Assembly: GCF_030296775.1 (NCBI RefSeq)
Contig: NZ_AP027742.1
Span: forward strand, 434,001 to 498,000
Length of the DNA stretch: 64,000 nucleotides
Origin: Claveliimonas bilis
GTDB taxonomy: Bacteria; Bacillota; Clostridia; Lachnospirales; Lachnospiraceae
Direction of reading: 5' to 3'
Shown: positions 26,591 through 35,291 of the stretch, piece by piece
Numbering within the stretch: position 1 is the first letter of the stretch
How the letters are laid out: each line of letters opens with the position of its first letter
Notes under the pieces: model-generated
Told to the model about the DNA's origin: nothing
The model's input: only the letters and a program-made list of their open reading frames with translations
Database searches by the model: none
Made by a program: the position numbers and the translations under genes

Positions 26591-26782
26591 ATGCCGAGAA
26601 TGCCGAAAAAGAGGAAGCTGGAACTGTCTTTCTTCCTCAATGAACGGGGGCGGGTAACGTACAACGACCTTTGCCGGAAATGCCAGCGCACTTGCAAGCA
26701 GAGTTTCCGGGCGGTCATTGTGGACTGCCCCTATTATCTTTCCAAACGCTCAAAACGAAAAGTAAAGGAGGACACCGATTGA
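26591..26782 (+). CDS. Small conserved Cys-containing protein
   Basis: 63 residues, very basic, with three Cys (CRKCQRTC) and CPYY near the end, possibly a zinc-binding peptide. It begins the backbone operon of element B, and the next gene starts right at its stop (TGAATG). I recognise it as a type of short protein recurring in MobL-type elements, without known function. Confidence 0.5.
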   Translation: MPRMPKKRKLELSFFLNERGRVTYNDLCRKCQRTCKQSFRAVIVDCPYYLSKRSKRKVKEDTD

Positions 26783-27121
26783 ATGGAAGTTGAATTTATG
26801 ACCGCAGACACCGCCCTACCGCCCTGTATGCCGCTGCCGAGAGCCATGCTGCGGCTCCCGATCAGCAGCACCGCAAAGGTCATGTACGCCCGGATGTTGG
26901 ATATTGTTTTCTTGTCAGGTATAGAGGACGCCAACGGGATTTTGTTTATCCATTTCCCTATCGTGGAACTGGCGGCGGCACTTGCCCGCAGCACCATGAC
27001 CGTGAAGCGTTCCCTGAATGAATTGGAGGACGCCGGACTGATACTGCGAGTGCGTCAGGGCTTCGGGGAACCCAACAAAATATATGTACTCATTCCGAAG
27101 AAGGAGGCCAGCCGCCGATGA
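26783..27121 (+). CDS. Helix-turn-helix protein, RepA-N-like
   Basis: 112 residues. PLPRAMLRLPISSTAKVMYA, then a winged-helix type sequence (VELAAALARSTMTVKRSLNELEDAGLI) match the N-terminal domain of RepA-type initiators and related HTH regulators, here without the C-terminal domain. The start could also be the ATG at 26798. It overlaps the DUF3847 gene by 4 bp. Likely role: control of, or help with, element replication. Confidence 0.65.
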   Translation: MEVEFMTADTALPPCMPLPRAMLRLPISSTAKVMYARMLDIVFLSGIEDANGILFIHFPIVELAAALARSTMTVKRSLNELEDAGLILRVRQGFGEPNKIYVLIPKKEASRR

Positions 27122-27417
27122 ATGAAAAGCTGGAAAAACTCAATCAGGAGATAGAGAAAACGGAAAAGAAGCTGCGCTGGGCGCAACAGGAGGAAAAGCG
27201 TCTGACCCATCAGGCTAAGGCGCTGACCCGGAAGGAACGGACGCACCGGCTTTGCACCAGAGCCGCCATGCTGGAAAGCTACCTTCCCCACCCGGAAGCC
27301 ATCACGGATGAACAGGTCAGTTTGTTCTTGAAGCTGCTGTTCCGGAAGGACAGCACCCGGCAGCTTATGGAAAAAGTGTTCGCCGGAAACGGCACAGAGA
27401 AGGAGGGCGCAGAATGA
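27118..27417 (+). CDS. DUF3847-like protein
   Basis: 99 residues. An N-terminal coiled coil (LNQEIEKTEKKLRWAQQEEK) is followed by RKERTHRLCTRAAMLESYLP, the pattern of DUF3847 proteins found upstream of MobA/MobL relaxases. It overlaps both neighbours by 4 bp. Probably a relaxosome accessory protein analogous to MobC; that is inference. Confidence 0.7.
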   Translation: MNEKLEKLNQEIEKTEKKLRWAQQEEKRLTHQAKALTRKERTHRLCTRAAMLESYLPHPEAITDEQVSLFLKLLFRKDSTRQLMEKVFAGNGTEKEGAE

Positions 27418-27734
27418 AGATGGATTTTTCAAAAGACGAGTTGGCTATGGTCTATCAGTACGCCGCCGGTACGAAGGAAGAAACTCTTGCGGGGCTGAAA
27501 GAAATCGTGCCGGTTATCCGTGACCGGCAGACAAGGGAGATTGTGGAGAATACCATCCGAAAGCTGGACGCCATCCCGGAGCCGGAGTGCCGCCGCTTTA
27601 TCGCTGATACGAAGCAGCGGTTTATCCAGAAGCGGGACAATTCCATCCGGCGCAGGCTTGCCGAAGCCAAGGCACAGGCGAGGGCGGAAAAGCCACATCC
27701 CAAGAGAAAACAGCCAGACCGGGAACGGTCATAA
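27414..27734 (+). CDS. Transfer-assisting-like small protein
   Basis: 106 residues. The first 60 residues (FSKDELAMVYQYAAGTKEET, then IRKLDAIPEPECRRFI) resemble transposon-transfer-assisting (TTRAP) proteins, of which element A has another at 49173. A very basic tail (AKAQARAEKPHPKRKQ) could bind DNA. It is the last gene of the small operon and ends just before oriT. Confidence 0.55.
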   Translation: MKMDFSKDELAMVYQYAAGTKEETLAGLKEIVPVIRDRQTREIVENTIRKLDAIPEPECRRFIADTKQRFIQKRDNSIRRRLAEAKAQARAEKPHPKRKQPDRERS

Positions 27735-27761
27735 TTGCTTCCAGAGCCGCAGCCCGTGGAC

Positions 27762-27822
27762 TGCCCCTCTGAAAGAGGGCGCAACTATACACCACCTGAA
27801 GGTAGTGTGTTGCGCCCTGCCG
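27762..27822 (+). other. oriT of element B (RSF1010/MobQ-like)
   Basis: GGGCGCAAC (27777-27785) and GTTGCGCCC (27809-27817) are a 9-bp inverted repeat followed by TGCCGGGG, like the TGCGCCCT nic region of RSF1010-type plasmids. A second hairpin CCCTCTGAAAGAGGG lies just before. The relaxase gene 0.6 kb downstream is of the matching MobA/MobL class. Apart from the small gene at 28071, 27735-28427 has no coding sequence. Confidence 0.65.
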
Positions 27823-28070
27823 GGGGCTTCCTGCGGAAAGCGGATGATTGCCCGCAGCGTTCCGGCTCCTGTCAATCATCACAGAGGAAGCTACACTTCC
27901 CCTGCGCTGGCTGACGCCAGCTACCCCTTTGTGTACTTGCCGCCCGGGAACACCTTGCACTGCAAGCTGTTCCCGTCCAGCAAGTTTTACAATAGGCCGC
28001 TATACTTTTCTGAAACGATGAGGTATAATGAAGTCAACGACAAATTGGAATTTGGAGGGGATATAGCAAT

Positions 28071-28292
28071 ATGAAAAACAATAGATACTTAACTGTTGGC
28101 TTATTAACAGGATTTATTGTTGGTGGTTGCATAGGTGTGTTGGCATGGGCGTTTTTGCAAAATCTTTTTGCCATTCCTATTTGTGCAAGTATCGGAATGT
28201 TGATTGGAATTGTTATAGGCACGGTGATTGATTATGAAAAAACATCAAAAGAAATAGATAAAATAGATGATTCCTTAAAGGGAAAATCCTAA
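28071..28292 (+). CDS. Small glycine-rich membrane protein
   Basis: 73 residues with two hydrophobic helices (about 8-30 and 35-56) rich in glycine (LLTGFIVGGCIGVLAW, IGMLIGIVIGTVI) and a charged C-terminus. The ATG follows TTGGAGGGGATA. It is AT-rich compared with its neighbours, which suggests recent acquisition. Family not recognised. Confidence 0.5.
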   Translation: MKNNRYLTVGLLTGFIVGGCIGVLAWAFLQNLFAIPICASIGMLIGIVIGTVIDYEKTSKEIDKIDDSLKGKS

Positions 28293-28427
28293 TTTATCGG
28301 GCCACCCTGATCCGAACTTTCAAAACTGAATACCAGCCACCCACCGGCGGCACCACCGAGCAGGAAATCTTGAAACAGGTTCCCTGCTCTTTTTATGCCC
28401 GGACACCGGGAGAAAGGAGGACGTGAC

Positions 28428-30017
28428 TTGCCATGCCCGCACTTTGATGTGAAAATCATCCAGCGCAGCAAGCGCCAGTCAGCCGTTGCGTCTGCCGCCT
28501 ACCAGAGCGGGGAACGGCTGTTTTCCGAATACGACCAGAAACAGAAATACTATTCCCATAAAAGCGAAATCGTCCACACCGAAATCATGCTGCCGCCCCA
28601 TGCCCCGCCGGAATACGCAGACCGGAATACCTTGTGGAACGCCGCCGAAGCCATCGAGAAGCAATGGAACTCCCAGCTTGCCCGGAGGTTTGTGCTTGCC
28701 ATTCCGAGGGAACTTCCCCGGTCACAGTACGCCGACCTTATCCGGGACTACTGCCGGGAGTTTTTTGTTTCCAAGGGCATGATTGCCGACTTTGCCATCC
28801 ATGACAAGGGGGACGGAAATCCCCACGCCCACATCCTGCTTACCATGCGGGCAATGGACGAACAAGGCAAGTGGCTCCCAAAGAGCCGGAAGGTTTATGA
28901 CCTTGACGAGAACGGCGAGCGTATCCGGCTTGCGTCCGGCAGATGGAAAAGCCACAAGGAGGACACCGTGGACTGGAACGACCAGAAGTACGCCGAGATA
29001 TGGCGGCAGGGCTGGGCTGACACGGCGAACCGCTATCTGGAAGCCATCGGCAGCCCGGAGCGCCTTGACCTTCGTTCCTATGCCCGACAGGGGATTGATA
29101 AAATCCCCACCGTCCACATGGGGCCAGCGGTCAGCCAGTTGGAGAAGAAAGGCATACAGACCAACATCGGCAACCTGAACCGGGACATCAAAGCCGCCAA
29201 TTCCCTCATGCAGTCTATCCGGCAGATGGTACGCAGCTTAAAGGGCTGGCTGTCCGGCCTGAAAGAGAAAAAGGCAGCGCTGCTGGAAGTGCTGGAACAG
29301 GCAAAGGAGCCGACCATCCCCGAACTGCTTTCCCGGTATCTGGATATGCGGAGCGAGGAACGCACCGGCTGGACTTCCAAGGGGAAGCTGAAAGGCACTG
29401 TTGGCGATTTCAACAAGGTCATGGAAGCCCTTGACTTCCTGCGGCAGAAAGAGATCTCCACCGTGGAGAGCCTTGACGCCTATCTGGATAAGGTCAGCGG
29501 GGAGATACTTTCTGCCAAAACCGACATCCGAAAATCGGAACGCCGGATAAAGGCCATCGACACCACCCTTTCCCATATCGCCAACCACGGAGCCTACAAA
29601 GAGGTTTACAAGAAATACGCTTCCATCGGCTGGAAAACCCGAAAGGAGAAGTTTGCCGCCGAACACCGGGAGGAACTGGACGCCTACCTTGCCGCAAAGC
29701 GTTTCTTCAAAGCCCATCAGGAGGAATTGCCCTTCGATGCGAAAGAGTTAAAGAAAGAACGGGCGCAGCTTTCCGAGGAACTGTCTAAAAAAAATGAGGG
29801 ATTGCAGGCGGTTCAGGCGGATATGAAGCTGCTGCGGGATGTGCGCTACTGGATAAACCATGTGCTGCCGCCCGACCAGCGCCGTGTTGTGCCGGAGCCG
29901 GGAAAGAAGCCGTCCATCAACGAACAATTAAGCTGGAAGATTGAGGGCGCAAAACAGCGGGAAGAACAGAAACGCCAGCAGCCCCGCCGCCAGCAAAAAC
30001 AGGATATGGAACTTTAA
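28428..30017 (+). CDS. MobA/MobL-family relaxase of element B
   Basis: 529 residues from a TTG start at 28428, chosen because AAAGGAGG lies 8 bp upstream; an ATG at 28395 would precede that site. The N-terminus CPHFDVKIIQRSKRQSAVAS is typical, with a Tyr in AAYQSGERL near residue 25 and the histidine motif HDKGDGNPHAHI near residue 125-136. The C-terminal half is coiled coil. It nicks and joins DNA at oriT (27762-27822). This MobQ-class enzyme is distinct from the relaxases in A, C and D, so four relaxase types are present in this window. Confidence 0.9.
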   Translation: MPCPHFDVKIIQRSKRQSAVASAAYQSGERLFSEYDQKQKYYSHKSEIVHTEIMLPPHAPPEYADRNTLWNAAEAIEKQWNSQLARRFVLAIPRELPRSQYADLIRDYCREFFVSKGMIADFAIHDKGDGNPHAHILLTMRAMDEQGKWLPKSRKVYDLDENGERIRLASGRWKSHKEDTVDWNDQKYAEIWRQGWADTANRYLEAIGSPERLDLRSYARQGIDKIPTVHMGPAVSQLEKKGIQTNIGNLNRDIKAANSLMQSIRQMVRSLKGWLSGLKEKKAALLEVLEQAKEPTIPELLSRYLDMRSEERTGWTSKGKLKGTVGDFNKVMEALDFLRQKEISTVESLDAYLDKVSGEILSAKTDIRKSERRIKAIDTTLSHIANHGAYKEVYKKYASIGWKTRKEKFAAEHREELDAYLAAKRFFKAHQEELPFDAKELKKERAQLSEELSKKNEGLQAVQADMKLLRDVRYWINHVLPPDQRRVVPEPGKKPSINEQLSWKIEGAKQREEQKRQQPRRQQKQDMEL

Positions 30018-30087
30018 CCAATCAGGCGCTTGCCTTTTCTTTGTGAGAATGGCAGGCGCTTTTTCTATTTTCAGGAGGATTTGCCTA

Positions 30088-30735
30088 TTGAACGTATTTG
30101 AAGCCGTGAAGCAGTCTGTTTCCACCCGGCAGGCCGCCGAGCATTACGGTATCCGGGTAGGGAGAAACGGGATGTGCGTCTGCCCTTTCCATGACGATAA
30201 AAACCCCAGCATGAAGGTTGACCGGCGTTTCCATTGCTTCGGCTGTCAGGCAGACGGGGATGTGATTGACTTTGTTTCCCGTCTGGAAAACGTCAGCCCC
30301 AAAGAAGCCGCCCTCATGCTGGCGCAGGACTTCTCCATCCCCTATGAGGACAGGGAGCCGCCAAGCAGGAGCCGCCCGAAGCGGAAGCCACGTCAGGAAA
30401 GCCCGGAACATCAATTTAAGCGCATGGAGCGCCACTGTTTCCGGGTACTGTCCGACTATCACAATCTGCTGCGCTGCTGGAAGCGGGACTATGCCCCAAA
30501 GACGCCGGAGGAAGAATGGCACCCGCTTTTCGTGGAAGCCTTGCAGAAACAATCCCATGTGGAATATCTGCTGGATGTGCTGCTGTTCTCCGACATAGGG
30601 GAACGGGCTGCCCTGATTGCCAGCTACGGAAAGGAAGTGAGGAACCTTGAGCGGAGAATGGCAGACCTTGCCGCCAGAACTGCGGCAGGCCGTGACGGAC
30701 ACCATCGAAGCCGCACCCCCGCCCCGGAGCGTTGA
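30088..30735 (+). CDS. CHC2-type DNA primase
   Basis: 215 residues from TTG 30088 (AGGAGG 8 bp upstream). The zinc finger CPFHDDKNPSMKVDRRFHCF followed by GCQADGDVIDFV near residues 30-60 is the CHC2 domain of DnaG-like primases. The TOPRIM domain is missing, so this is a primer-synthesis accessory or a DNA-binding module rather than a full primase. It overlaps the VapE-type gene by 89 bp and likely works with it in replication of element B. Confidence 0.85.
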   Translation: MNVFEAVKQSVSTRQAAEHYGIRVGRNGMCVCPFHDDKNPSMKVDRRFHCFGCQADGDVIDFVSRLENVSPKEAALMLAQDFSIPYEDREPPSRSRPKRKPRQESPEHQFKRMERHCFRVLSDYHNLLRCWKRDYAPKTPEEEWHPLFVEALQKQSHVEYLLDVLLFSDIGERAALIASYGKEVRNLERRMADLAARTAAGRDGHHRSRTPAPER

Positions 30736-32047
30736 GGAAGTGAAAGCCATGCTGGAGGGCACCGAGAAAGGCGGCGTGCGGAACAGTATCCACAACTGCC
30801 TGACCGTGTTCCAGTATGACCCCATTCTTTCCGGGGCGGTTGCAAAAAATCTCCTGACCGAGCGTATTGACCTTCTAAAGCCCATCGGCAGGAAACGCAG
30901 AACCGGCAGCAAGGCCATGACCGACACGGACATGAAATATATCCGGCTGTATCTGGAAGATACCTACGGCCTGACAAGCGAGAAAAAGATAGCAGACGCC
31001 GCTGATCTGGCCGCAGACGCCAACAGCTACCATCCCATCCGGGACTACCTGAACGGCCTTGTCTGGGACGGGAAAGAGCGTATCCGCTACTGCCTGCGTC
31101 ACTTTCTGGGAGCCGACACAGACAACTTCACTTACCATTCCCTGCGGCTGTTCCTGCTGGGAGCCATCCACCGGGCATTCTGCCCCGGCTGTAAGTTTGA
31201 GGTCATGCTCTGTCTGGTTGGCGGTCAGGGAGCCGGGAAATCCACCTTCTTCCGGCTGCTGGCCGTAAAAGACGAGTGGTTTTCCGATGATTTGCGGAAG
31301 TTGGACGATGATAACGTGTACCGCAAGCTACAAGGCCACTGGATAATTGAAATGTCGGAGATGATTGCCACCGCAAACGCCAAGAGCATAGAGGAAATCA
31401 AGTCATTTTTAAGCCGCCAGAAGGAGGTCTATAAAATCCCCTACGAAACCCACCCGGAGGACAGGCTGCGGCAATGCGTGTTCGGCGGGACTTCCAATGC
31501 GCTGGACTTCCTGCCCCTTGACCGTTCCGGGAACCGGCGCTTCCTGCCGGTCATGGTCTACCCCGGACAGGCCGAGGTACACATTTTGGACGATGAAGCC
31601 GCTTCCAGAGCCTATCTGGAACAGGTATGGGCGGAAGCCATGACAACCTACAAAAGCGGCGATTTTAAGCTGTCTTTTACACCCGAAATGATACAGTACC
31701 TCAAAGAACACCAGCGGGATTTCATGCCGGAGGACACCAAGGCCGGGATGATACAGGCGTACCTTGACCGCTACACTGGCAGCGCCGTATGCTCTAAGCA
31801 GCTTTTCAAGGAAGCCCTGAACCACCCCTTTGACGAGCCGAAGCAATGGGAAATCCGGGAAGTCAACGACATCATGAACCACTGTATCACGGGATGGAAG
31901 TATTTCTCCAATCCCCGGATATTTGAAGGGTACGGCAGGCAAAAGGGCTGGGAACGAGAAGCCCCGGCAACGGGCGCTGACAACGGGCGTGAAAAAACGC
32001 CGGACGGATTTGTGGAAGTCACGGAGCAGATGGAACTTCCCTTCTGA
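30647..32047 (+). CDS. VapE-type P-loop ATPase / replicative helicase-like protein
   Basis: 466 residues starting at TTG 30647. The virulence-associated-E domain shows Walker A GGQGAGKSTFFRLL near residue 191 and WIIEMSEM as Walker B, then RSGNRRFLPV as the arginine-finger region. VapE/D5-like ATPases are superfamily 3 helicases of phages and mobile elements. Together with the CHC2 gene it forms the replication unit of element B. The C-terminus ends just before an array of GTTGCCG repeats, a possible binding site. Confidence 0.88.
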   Translation: MSGEWQTLPPELRQAVTDTIEAAPPPRSVEEVKAMLEGTEKGGVRNSIHNCLTVFQYDPILSGAVAKNLLTERIDLLKPIGRKRRTGSKAMTDTDMKYIRLYLEDTYGLTSEKKIADAADLAADANSYHPIRDYLNGLVWDGKERIRYCLRHFLGADTDNFTYHSLRLFLLGAIHRAFCPGCKFEVMLCLVGGQGAGKSTFFRLLAVKDEWFSDDLRKLDDDNVYRKLQGHWIIEMSEMIATANAKSIEEIKSFLSRQKEVYKIPYETHPEDRLRQCVFGGTSNALDFLPLDRSGNRRFLPVMVYPGQAEVHILDDEAASRAYLEQVWAEAMTTYKSGDFKLSFTPEMIQYLKEHQRDFMPEDTKAGMIQAYLDRYTGSAVCSKQLFKEALNHPFDEPKQWEIREVNDIMNHCITGWKYFSNPRIFEGYGRQKGWEREAPATGADNGREKTPDGFVEVTEQMELPF

Positions 32048-32070
32048 ATAATCCGGAGAAATCACAGCCG

Positions 32071-32275
32071 GTTGCCGACCCCGTTGCTATCCCGTTGCCG
32101 AGCCGGTTGCCGGGAAAAAGACCGTAACTGCGGGCTTTTCTCCCCTCTGACAACCAAAGCAACAGAAAAATAAAAGAAAAAGTAAATAAACAGTAACCCG
32201 CCAGACAGAGATTGTTTTCGAGGTTTTTTGAAGACCGTTGCCGGACTTCGTTGCCGACCTTCTCCTGTCTGGCTT
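32071..32275 (+). repeat. GTTGCCG repeat array and inverted repeat
   Basis: GTTGCCG (once GTTGCT) occurs at 32071, 32083, 32094 and 32106, spaced 12, 11 and 12 bp, about one helical turn each. Two more copies lie at 32237 and 32250. Between the groups GCCAGACAG and CTGTCTGGC (about 32197-32274) form an inverted repeat around the second set. No gene covers it. Confidence 0.6.
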
Positions 32276-32300
32276 ATTTTATTTATGGAGGTAACTGCCT

Positions 32301-32498
32301 ATGGCAAAAAGCAAAACTGAAATCCATGTCACAACGGTATTTGACGGCGAACTGGACGCTACGGATGTTTTCGTGAGCCTGATTGCACAGAAATACAGCC
32401 AGAGAAATAATAAAGAATATCTTGCGAAAAAGCAAGATTTAGAGTATAATAAAGACAAGGTTCAGAGTGACCGTGTTCCGTCTGGATTGTGCGGGTAA
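32301..32498 (+). CDS. TnpW-like small protein (element B)
   Basis: 65 residues: KTEIHVTTVFDGELDATDVF, then VSLIAQKY, the beta-strand-then-helix layout of the small proteins ahead of the other recombinases here. The second half is basic and weakly conserved. ATG 32301 follows ATGGAGG. The recombinase promoter seems to lie inside this gene. Function unknown. Confidence 0.6.
   Translation: MAKSKTEIHVTTVFDGELDATDVFVSLIAQKYSQRNNKEYLAKKQDLEYNKDKVQSDRVPSGLCG
32419..32450 (+). promoter_or_regulatory. Recombinase promoter of element B with a dyad
   Basis: ATCTTGC (32419-32425) and GCAAGAT (32432-32438) form a 7-bp inverted repeat upstream of TATAAT (32445-32450). It lies inside the 3' part of the tnpW-like gene, 55 bp ahead of the recombinase ATG. 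Confidence 0.45.
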
Positions 32499-32504
32499 AC
32501 GGTT

Positions 32505-34169
32505 ATGATGAACGGAATGGAATATACAGGCATGGACGCAATACTGGCGGGCAGCTTCCGGGCGGCTATCTATTGCAGGCTTTCCAAGGACGATGACCTT
32601 GACGGGGAGAGCGCCAGCATTGCAAACCAGCGGGATATGCTGGAAACCTACTGCGAGAAGCAGGGATGGGAGGTTGTTGCAGTCTATCAGGACGATGGCT
32701 ACACGGGGCTGAACATGGAGCGCCCCGACCTGAAACGGATGTTGAAAGCCATCGAGCGCAGGCAGATAAACCTTGTGGTCACGAAAGACCTATCCAGACT
32801 GGGTAGGAATTACTTGCAGACCGGCTTCCTGATTGAAGATTTCTTCCCCCGCCACGGCGTCCGGTATATCGCCATGAATGACGGTATCGACACCATGCGG
32901 GACAACAACGACATTGCGCCGTTCAAGAACATCCTCAACGAGATGTACAGCAAGGACATTTCCAAGAAGGTTCATTCCTCTTATCTGCTGAAAGCGCAGA
33001 AAGGCCAGTTTACCGGCTGCCTTGCCCCCTTCGGGTATCGGAAAGACCCGGAGGACAAAAACCATCTGCTGATTGATGAGGAAACGGCCCCCATTGTCCG
33101 GCGTCTGTTTGCGTGGGCGCTGGAAGGACACGGCCCCAACTACATCCGGCGCAGGCTGGAAGAAGAAAAAATCCCATGCCCGACCTACTGGAACCGGGTG
33201 CGGGGCTTTCGGAACGTGTCAACCAAGTGGGAAAAGAAAGACCCGGTAAACGGGCGGTATATGTGGGATTTCTCCGTGATTAAGGACATCCTGATGAACC
33301 CCGTCTACACCGGCGCTATCGCTTCCCAGAAGAAGGAATACCGCTTCAAAATCGGCACCATCGGGGAGAAGAAGCCGGAGGACTGGATTGTGGTGGAGAA
33401 CCAGCATGAGCCGCTTGTTGACCGCAAGACCTTTGACATCGTGCAGCGCAAGCTGAAATCCCGGCAGCGCCCCCGCCAGACCGGGGAAATCAGCCTGTTT
33501 GCGGGGCTTATCAAGTGCGGCGAGTGCGGGAAGTCGCTGACGATCCGCTACACCAACGACAAGCACCCGAAGCAGATTTATTCCTGTAAGACCTACAACG
33601 CCTACGGGAAACAGCACTGTACCCAGCACCGGGTTGAGTACGACACCCTTTACAGCCTTGTACTGAACAAAATCCGGGAGTGCGCCAGAGCCGCCCTGAT
33701 GGACGGGGAAGCCGTTGCCGGGAAGCTGACCGATACCTGCGAAGCAGAGCAGAAAGGCCAGCGGGAAGCATTGGAGCGTTCCCTTACCAAAGACGAGGAA
33801 CGGATTGACGTTCTGGAAAAGATGGTGCTGCGGCTGTATGAGGACATGGTTGCCGGACGTATCAGCGAAGCGAACTTCAATCTGCTGATGGAAAAGACGC
33901 AGGCGGAACAGGCCGAGTTGAAGGCAAGGGTTGAGGAAGGCCGGAAAAAGCTGGCCGATGAAATCCGGCTTGCGTGTGACGCCCGCCAATGGGTGGAAGC
34001 CATTCAGGAATACGCCGACATCACGGAACTGGACGCCGCCACCTTAAACCGCCTGATTAAAGAAATCGTTGTCCATGAGAGTATAGACAGCGATAAGACA
34101 AGACACATTTCTATCGAAATTCATTTCAATCTCAAACCCATCCCGGAAGTGGAGCAGGTCACGGCCTGA
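32505..34169 (+). CDS. Large serine recombinase (TnpX/TndX type) of element B
   Basis: 554 residues. The resolvase domain has AAIYCRLSKDDDLDGES (catalytic Ser near residue 27) and KDLSRLGRNYLQTG. A recombinase domain, a zinc ribbon (CGECGKSLTIR ... CKTYNAYGKQHC), a coiled coil and IEIHFNLKPI follow. It is intact. It lies 90 bp from the right junction in maff2, so it is the enzyme expected to have inserted element B there. Several starts are possible (32505, 32508); a clear ribosome-binding site is lacking. Confidence 0.92.
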   Translation: MMNGMEYTGMDAILAGSFRAAIYCRLSKDDDLDGESASIANQRDMLETYCEKQGWEVVAVYQDDGYTGLNMERPDLKRMLKAIERRQINLVVTKDLSRLGRNYLQTGFLIEDFFPRHGVRYIAMNDGIDTMRDNNDIAPFKNILNEMYSKDISKKVHSSYLLKAQKGQFTGCLAPFGYRKDPEDKNHLLIDEETAPIVRRLFAWALEGHGPNYIRRRLEEEKIPCPTYWNRVRGFRNVSTKWEKKDPVNGRYMWDFSVIKDILMNPVYTGAIASQKKEYRFKIGTIGEKKPEDWIVVENQHEPLVDRKTFDIVQRKLKSRQRPRQTGEISLFAGLIKCGECGKSLTIRYTNDKHPKQIYSCKTYNAYGKQHCTQHRVEYDTLYSLVLNKIRECARAALMDGEAVAGKLTDTCEAEQKGQREALERSLTKDEERIDVLEKMVLRLYEDMVAGRISEANFNLLMEKTQAEQAELKARVEEGRKKLADEIRLACDARQWVEAIQEYADITELDAATLNRLIKEIVVHESIDSDKTRHISIEIHFNLKPIPEVEQVTA

Positions 34170-34255
34170 CCTGCCCCCGCCGGGGCGGTTCTTAAAAACT
34201 CCATAGATATTTCTTGACACGCCGCCGCCCGCCATCGAGCCGTTTTCCTACACCT

Positions 34256-34344
34256 ATTTGGGGATAAAACAGTTGATGGCGGGCGGCGGCGTTGCCCTTA
34301 TCGGCCTTACCCTTGTCCCGCTGCTCTCCGGCCTGTTTGGATAA
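34256..34344 (+). pseudogene. maff2, 3' half
   Basis: Reading in frame: GIKQLMAGGGVALIGLTLVP followed by LLSGLFG and stop at 34344, the C-terminal half of a Maff2 protein. It continues the 5' half at 765-905. The first few codons upstream (PFSYTYL) come from element B. trbL follows, as it does after maff2 in complete conjugation operons. Confidence 0.85.
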
Positions 34345-34417
34345 TGCCACAAACTAACACTACCCGCCGCGCTCTCCCGCTTCACGCGGGAGGGCGCGGG
34401 AAAGGAGGGATTAGCTT

Positions 34418-35281
34418 TTGATATGGCAGATGATTGAAGATTGGTTTCGCGGCATTTTGACAGACGGAATACTCTCTAATCTCTCCGGGCTGTTCGACAG
34501 CGTAAATACAGAGGTTGGAGAAATCGCAACGCAAGTCGGCACAACCCCCGCCGGGTGGAACGCGGGCATATTCAATATGATACGCAGCCTATCGGAAAAC
34601 GTCATTGTGCCGATTGCGGGCGTTATCATTACCTTTGTCATGTGCTACGAACTAATCCAGCTTGTAATTGAGAAAAACAATCTGCACGATCTCGACACTT
34701 GGATTTTCTTCAAGTGGATTTTCAAAACCTTTGTTGCGGTGCTGCTGGTAACAAATACTTGGAACATCGTCATGGGCGTATTTGACATTACACAGAGCGT
34801 CGTCAACGACAGCGCGGGCGTTATCATATCCGACACAAGCATAGATATTGCAACCGTTATCACCGATATAGAAGCAAAGCTGGACGCTATGAGCGTCGGC
34901 GGGCTTTTGGGGCTATGGTTTCAATCACTCTTTGTGGGGCTTACCATGAAAGCGTTGTCTATCTGTATCATGCTGGTGGTGTACGGGCGCATGATTGAAA
35001 TATACCTTGTAACGAGTATCGCCCCTATCCCCGTTGCGACAATGGTAAATCGTGAATGGGGCGGCATGGGACAGAACTACTTAAAATCCTTGCTTGCCCT
35101 CGGTTTTCAGGCTTTTCTAATTCTTGTGTGCGTCGGTATTTATGCGGTTTTGATACAGACAATCGCAGCAACCGATGACATATCCGGCGCGATCTGGTCT
35201 TGCATGGGCTATACCGTCCTCTTGTGTTTTACGCTTTTCAAAACGGGAAGCCTTGCAAAATCCGTATTCAGCGCGCATTAA
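34418..35281 (+). CDS. TrbL/VirB6-like conjugation membrane protein
   Basis: 287 residues from TTG 34418 (AAAGGAGG 9 bp upstream). Five or so hydrophobic segments are visible (about residues 55-80, 95-120, 165-200, 225-250 and 255-280). The order after maff2 and the mix of helices fit TrbL/VirB6-type channel proteins of clostridial conjugative elements (CD0419-like). It forms part of the inner-membrane pore. Promoters are not seen nearby, so it was probably transcribed with virD4 and maff2 before element B inserted. A GC-rich hairpin stands at 34358-34402. Confidence 0.85.
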   Translation: MIWQMIEDWFRGILTDGILSNLSGLFDSVNTEVGEIATQVGTTPAGWNAGIFNMIRSLSENVIVPIAGVIITFVMCYELIQLVIEKNNLHDLDTWIFFKWIFKTFVAVLLVTNTWNIVMGVFDITQSVVNDSAGVIISDTSIDIATVITDIEAKLDAMSVGGLLGLWFQSLFVGLTMKALSICIMLVVYGRMIEIYLVTSIAPIPVATMVNREWGGMGQNYLKSLLALGFQAFLILVCVGIYAVLIQTIAATDDISGAIWSCMGYTVLLCFTLFKTGSLAKSVFSAH

Positions 35282-35291
35282 GGGGGTGCAG

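Noticed and set aside
27520..28074. A 184-codon frame overlapping the TTRAP-like gene and the oriT of element B
   Set aside because: It is a shadow of the 27414 gene in its first part and runs through inverted repeats in the second; no family resemblance.
32301..32498. Possibility that this frame is only a leader of the recombinase gene
   Set aside because: A good ribosome site, an N-terminal pattern shared with the other TnpW-like proteins and the same position ahead of the recombinase favour a real small gene, though its 3' half is weak.
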